A stretch of 10,213 nt of DNA from Candidatus Poribacteria bacterium (lineage in GTDB: Bacteria > Poribacteria > WGA-4E > UBA9662), in contig PACG01000169.1 in the NCBI GenBank assembly GCA_002699335.1, positions 1 through 10,213 on the forward strand, given 5' to 3'. Of this stretch, positions 7,384 to 10,213 are shown in pieces. How positions within the stretch are numbered: the first letter of the stretch is position 1; each line of letters starts with the position of its first letter. A program made the translations under genes and the position numbers. The notes beneath the pieces were generated by a model, which worked only from the letters and a program-made list of their open reading frames with translations, was not told where the DNA came from and ran no database searches.

Positions 7384-7505
7384 CCGGCAAGCGGAAGTTC
7401 CCCGTTACGGCGAGCCAAGCTTGTCTTACTACTCTAACTTTAAACCTTTTGAGATAATCGTATAAAGCATTTACCTACGCTAACCAACTTCAGAAGGAGT
7501 TAATT

Positions 7506-8327
7506 ATGGCAATTGGACGCTTATTCAAGTCAATTTGGTACGCACTTACTGGTCGGGCCCATGAGATGTCCGACAAGATAATGGAAAATCCGGAAGCCGT
7601 TCGAGGCGCTTATGAAGACATTATCAAAGATAAGAAAGCAAATCTGCAACGGTATAAGGGGGCCATCGCCCAGTTAATGGCACTCATGAAGCAGAAGCAG
7701 AACTCGGTCGCGGAATTAACCAAAGAGGTAACTCGTTTGGAAGACCTCAAAACGGGAGCGTTGGCTAAAGCTAAGCAAGTGGCAAGTGAGTTGCAGCAAC
7801 AGGGCCAAGATCCAGAAGCCATTAAAATCGATGTTGATTACACCAAATGTGTAGCCGCTTACAACGATTTCAGTTCTACCCTGACGGAAAAAGAGGCTCG
7901 GATTAATGAATTAGAAACGGACATTCAAAGAGCACAGAATGATATCGATGGCCATAAAGTACAACTGGAGGCCCTCACCAGGGATCTGAAAACGATTCAA
8001 GAAGAGCAGTCGGAAGCGGTGGCCGATCTCATCTCTGCGCGTGAAACAGAGGAAATCGCCGATATGTTGTCGGGGATTAGCATGGACGGTCCCAATGCAG
8101 AGTTAGGCCGCATGCGAGAAATCCGAGAAAAAGCCAAGAGTCGAGCCGAAATTTCTCAAGAGTTGGCTGGCACCAATGCCACTGTCCAAGAAGACGAATT
8201 TTTGGCTGCTGCCCGTAGCAGTTCTAGTTCCGATGAGTTTGACGCGCTGATTTTTGGTGCCGGTCAGACTGACAAAGTTGAAACCTCAACCCCGACACCT
8301 GAGAAGGACTCTGAACTCCCTGTTTGA
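7506..8327 (+). CDS. pspA: PspA/IM30 (Vipp1) family membrane-remodelling protein, ESCRT-III-like
   Basis: PspA, Vipp1/IM30 and ESCRT-III are one superfamily of helical proteins that polymerise on membranes, protect stressed membranes and reshape them. The 273 residues fit: an amphipathic N-terminal helix (IGRLFKSIWYALTGR), the ENPE turn at 27-30 matching the family's E[DN]P, then long coiled-coil helices to about 185, and a final helix region (ELGRMREIREKAKSRAEIS, about 199-217) typical of the family. The tail (about 225-273) is disordered, Ser/Thr/Glu-rich, with two similar acidic spots, DEFLAA (230-235) and DEFDAL (243-248). AGAAGGAGT is a strong ribosome site 5 nt before the ATG. The 122-bp upstream gap could hold its own promoter (TATAAA at 7461-7466, no clear -35); no sigma54 site was seen. 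It could equally be a PspA paralogue, so the symbol denotes the family. Confidence 0.88.
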   Translation: MAIGRLFKSIWYALTGRAHEMSDKIMENPEAVRGAYEDIIKDKKANLQRYKGAIAQLMALMKQKQNSVAELTKEVTRLEDLKTGALAKAKQVASELQQQGQDPEAIKIDVDYTKCVAAYNDFSSTLTEKEARINELETDIQRAQNDIDGHKVQLEALTRDLKTIQEEQSEAVADLISARETEEIADMLSGISMDGPNAELGRMREIREKAKSRAEISQELAGTNATVQEDEFLAAARSSSSSDEFDALIFGAGQTDKVETSTPTPEKDSELPV

Positions 8328-8334
8328 TCAGCCA

Positions 8335-8571
8335 TTGTGTTTACCTTCCGATTGCCCTCAATCTCTTGGACTGAAGCTGTAGCCTTCTCAGACCAGATGG
8401 GAATTTTGCAGCCAAGAACGATCTACAGGTGCTGAGGATACGGTTTCATCTTTTAATCCTTTCAGTCAGCTGGGTAGCACTCAATTTTTTTCAATCCCAG
8501 ACAGGCATCCAACAAACATTTCGAGAACCTTGTCTCGATGGCTGATGATTCTCGAGGCTCATTGGTTCTAA
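8335..8571 (+). pseudogene. Possible decayed zinc-ribbon gene between pspA and the ATPase gene
   Basis: One frame is open from upstream of 8335 to a TAG at 8380-8382, and again from 8383 to TAA at 8569-8571. It reads CLPSDCPQSLGLKL, stop, then WEFCSQERSTGAEDT followed by SFNPFSQLGST. This looks like a double zinc ribbon in which cysteines were lost: FCSQCG has become FCSQER, and CFNCGSQLG has become SFNPFSQLG. The spacing and surrounding residues are kept. There is no good ribosome site. The rest of the 362-bp gap (8572-8689) shows no gene. The likeness is by eye only and could be chance. Confidence 0.28.
8521..8538. repeat. Short perfect inverted repeat (TCGAGA / TCTCGA)
   Basis: A 6-bp perfect stem with a 6-nt loop (ACCTTG) lies in the gap before the AAA+ gene. 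TCTCGA recurs nearby at about 8550 (as TTCTCGAG) and 8614. There is no T-run after it, so it is not a clear terminator; a regulator site or weak hairpin is possible. Confidence 0.25.
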
Positions 8572-8689
8572 TAACCATAGATGTTTTCTTTGAACGCAAT
8601 CCACAAAAGTATCTCGATCTCTATTGATGGACAGTTTTTTGGTTCGAGCCCTCTTACTTCAACGGTTTTGCTGGAAGGAGAAATAGTCG

Positions 8690-10213
8690 ATGGCGGTCAA
8701 GACCCCAAAATACGCTTTTTTATCAGAGACCGGAAAACTGATTAACACGGGTATCTCCCGCAGCATCATCCTCTCAGGCAATATTTACGATCTCTTTTTG
8801 CCCACCTCCAGTGACAGTACCGATACAGCGTCCAACGAGGATGACTACATTCCGCTTGTTCCTTTTCTCTGCCAAAAATGGAATGTCTCCGGGTTTATTC
8901 TATTAGTTTATGAACTGAACGGGCCAATTCGTTTCACCTCAGAAACTGACCGAAATAGACTCAAAGCGGCCTATGGTCGTTGGAAACAGCAAACAGATGA
9001 TGGGCTGCCACTTTTAGATGATCCTCAGATTTCGCCCCAGTTCGACGAATACCTGCACGATGCAACTGGAAACCCAACCGTGGCCTTAGAGTTTCTACGC
9101 CAGTTGTGTATGCTATCTCGTGCGATAGGTAAGCAACCATTCTTGAAAGAGAATCTGTTAATCTTGATCGAAGCTGCCGATATGTTACTACCGGAAGGTG
9201 AAATACCCCGACTTTCGGCTGCTGATCGGCATAGAGTTAGCATCGTTCAGGATTGGTTCTTGGATCCGGCTTTCATCAACGCTGGAGATGCCGTCATTTT
9301 TATTGCCGAATCCAGGAGTTTGGTTAATTCGCAGATCACTCGATTACCACAAGTTGTATCTGTCGATATTCCCGCCCCAGATATGGAAACCAGAAAACAC
9401 TTCATCTCATGGTTTAACCAGGCAAGAAAGCGACAAGATATATCTACCAATAGAGGAAAAGATCTACGTCTCTGGGGAACGCAAGAGCAATTAGCACTAT
9501 TGACCGCAGGATTGACACTTCACGCTTTGCGTCAATTGTTGATGTTAGCCTGTTATACTGGCGAAAAACTACAACCTTCGACCGTCATCGATAAGGTTGC
9601 CGATTTCATCCAGTCGCAGTTAGGTGAGGATGTAGTTGAATTCAAGAAGCCCGGACACGGGTTGAAAGATGTAGTCGGCAACCGAAAGCTGGTTGCCTTC
9701 CTGCGTGAAAAGCTGAGACCCCGAATCCAATCTACTGGCGTAGATGCAATTGCTGGCGCAGCCGTGGGTGGTCCTATCGGCTGTGGAAAAACTTTTATTT
9801 TTGAAGGTCTGGCTGGCGATTTGGATATGCCGGTCTTAGTACTGAAGAACATTCGCAGTCAATGGTTTGGGCAGACCGATGTGATTTTCGAGCGACTGCG
9901 ACGGCTGCTGATGGTGTTGGTCAAGGCCATGATTTTTGTTGACGAGGCCGATACCCAGTTTGGTGGCGTTGATAAAGATGCTCATGCCACAGAACGTCGT
10001 CTGACGGGCAAAATTCAAGCCATGATGTCCGACCCGCAACTGCGTGGTCATATCACCTGGTTACTGATGACCGCGCGGATCTATAACCTATCGCCTGACT
10101 TACGGCGAGAAGGTCGTGTTGGTGACTTGATCATCCCCGTTTTAGACCCAGAGGGCGAAGATCGCGAAGCCTTTATTCGGTGGTCAGTTAGCGACGTTTA
10201 TGGCCATAAGCTG
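8690..10213 (+). CDS. AAA+ ATPase with degenerate first and active second module, cut by the window edge
   Basis: At least 508 residues, open to the right edge. AAGGAG lies 9 nt before the ATG. The first part (about 25-250) looks like an inactive AAA module: SGNIYDLF at 29-36, a Walker-B-like strand LLILIEAADMLL (156-167) and a sensor-like strand VIFIAES, but no Walker A. The second part is a full AAA module: Walker A GPIGCGKT (361-368), aromatic pore loop QWFG (391-394), Walker B MIFVDEAD (414-421, D418 and E419), sensor-1 Thr at 461 in WLLMTAR, and arginine fingers in RREGR (472-476). The pore loop and RRxGR ending are those of classical AAA unfoldases/remodellers (FtsH, Vps4, Ycf46 type), not of PspF, which is a sigma54 activator with a GAFTGA loop. 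Inferred role: an ATP-driven remodeller of the neighbouring PspA polymer or of the membrane complex. The C-terminus is not seen. Confidence 0.87.
   Translation, partial: MAVKTPKYAFLSETGKLINTGISRSIILSGNIYDLFLPTSSDSTDTASNEDDYIPLVPFLCQKWNVSGFILLVYELNGPIRFTSETDRNRLKAAYGRWKQQTDDGLPLLDDPQISPQFDEYLHDATGNPTVALEFLRQLCMLSRAIGKQPFLKENLLILIEAADMLLPEGEIPRLSAADRHRVSIVQDWFLDPAFINAGDAVIFIAESRSLVNSQITRLPQVVSVDIPAPDMETRKHFISWFNQARKRQDISTNRGKDLRLWGTQEQLALLTAGLTLHALRQLLMLACYTGEKLQPSTVIDKVADFIQSQLGEDVVEFKKPGHGLKDVVGNRKLVAFLREKLRPRIQSTGVDAIAGAAVGGPIGCGKTFIFEGLAGDLDMPVLVLKNIRSQWFGQTDVIFERLRRLLMVLVKAMIFVDEADTQFGGVDKDAHATERRLTGKIQAMMSDPQLRGHITWLLMTARIYNLSPDLRREGRVGDLIIPVLDPEGEDREAFIRWSVSDVYGHKL

Noticed and set aside
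8470..8500. Hairpin CTGGG/CCCAG with a seven-T run, as a terminator after pspA
   Set aside because: The T-run lies in the loop, not after the stem, so it does not have terminator form.
8538..8627. 29-codon frame starting MADDSRG in the gap before the ATPase gene
   Set aside because: No convincing ribosome site and no recognisable motif; too short to support on its own.
9025..10051. Several open frames of 67-99 codons on the minus strand and one on the plus strand (9198-9494)
   Set aside because: They overlap the well-supported AAA+ ATPase frame, show no known motif and have no credible ribosome sites; they are shadows.
8690..10213. ATPase as a PspF-type sigma54 activator or a MoxR-type ATPase
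   Set aside because: No GAFTGA loop or DNA-binding end is seen, and the WFG pore loop and RRxGR fingers fit the classical AAA clade better; the unseen C-terminus leaves slight doubt.
1..10213. CRISPR array, tRNA or rRNA gene
   Set aside because: No regularly spaced direct repeats, cloverleaf or rRNA-like segment was noticed on either strand.

Overview
The window looks like bacterial chromosome of moderate GC, split into a decayed left flank (1 to about 1890) and an intact gene cluster on the plus strand (1994 to the right edge). The mix of genes suggests an environmental bacterium with many accessory genes, such as a Chloroflexota (Anaerolineae-like) or cyanobacterium-like lineage. The mix comprises a Gfo/Idh/MocA remnant, an IS3-family remnant, a possible SdrD/Cna-B-type adhesin remnant and orphan substrate-binding/OmpA fusions next to a PspA and an AAA+ ATPase. 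This placement is an inference from gene style; nothing here fixes the taxon.

Left flank: on the minus strand there is an oxidoreductase pseudogene with its middle deleted (1-273), then a truncated IS3-type element with overlapping orfA and orfB remnants (about 389-885). On the plus strand, 889-1250 carries frameshifted pieces resembling a secreted Cna-B/SdrD-type beta-sandwich protein. The stretch 1251-1860 is full of stops in all frames I read and holds no gene I can support. A good sigma70-type promoter (1891-1919) marks where intact coding DNA begins.

Gene cluster, all on the plus strand: (1) a secreted substrate-binding protein fused to an OmpA-type peptidoglycan-binding domain (1994-3859); (2) a secreted, C-terminally membrane-anchored von Willebrand factor A protein with an intact metal site (3871-4833); (3) a second, N-terminally anchored substrate-binding/OmpA fusion (4854-6461); (4) a two-helix membrane protein with a long cytoplasmic coiled coil (6601-7383); (5) a PspA/IM30 (bacterial ESCRT-III-like) protein (7506-8327); (6) a two-domain AAA+ ATPase with a degenerate first and an intact second module (8690 to beyond the right edge). 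Genes 1-3 are tightly spaced and form an operon. Genes 4, 5 and 6 are separated by 122-362 bp, which contain a possible structured leader and a possible zinc-ribbon gene remnant.

How they may work together (inference): genes 1-3 place ligand-binding, wall-binding and metal-dependent adhesion modules outside the membrane. Gene 4 spans the membrane. Genes 5 and 6 form an inner-face pair resembling ESCRT-III with a Vps4-like remodelling ATPase. No ABC permease or transport ATPase is present in the window, so the binding proteins look more like sensors or scaffolds than transporter parts. The whole resembles a membrane-stress or membrane-remodelling system reaching from the wall to a cytoplasmic ATPase. 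AAA+ neighbours of PspA are a known theme, but I cannot confirm whether this exact set has been described.
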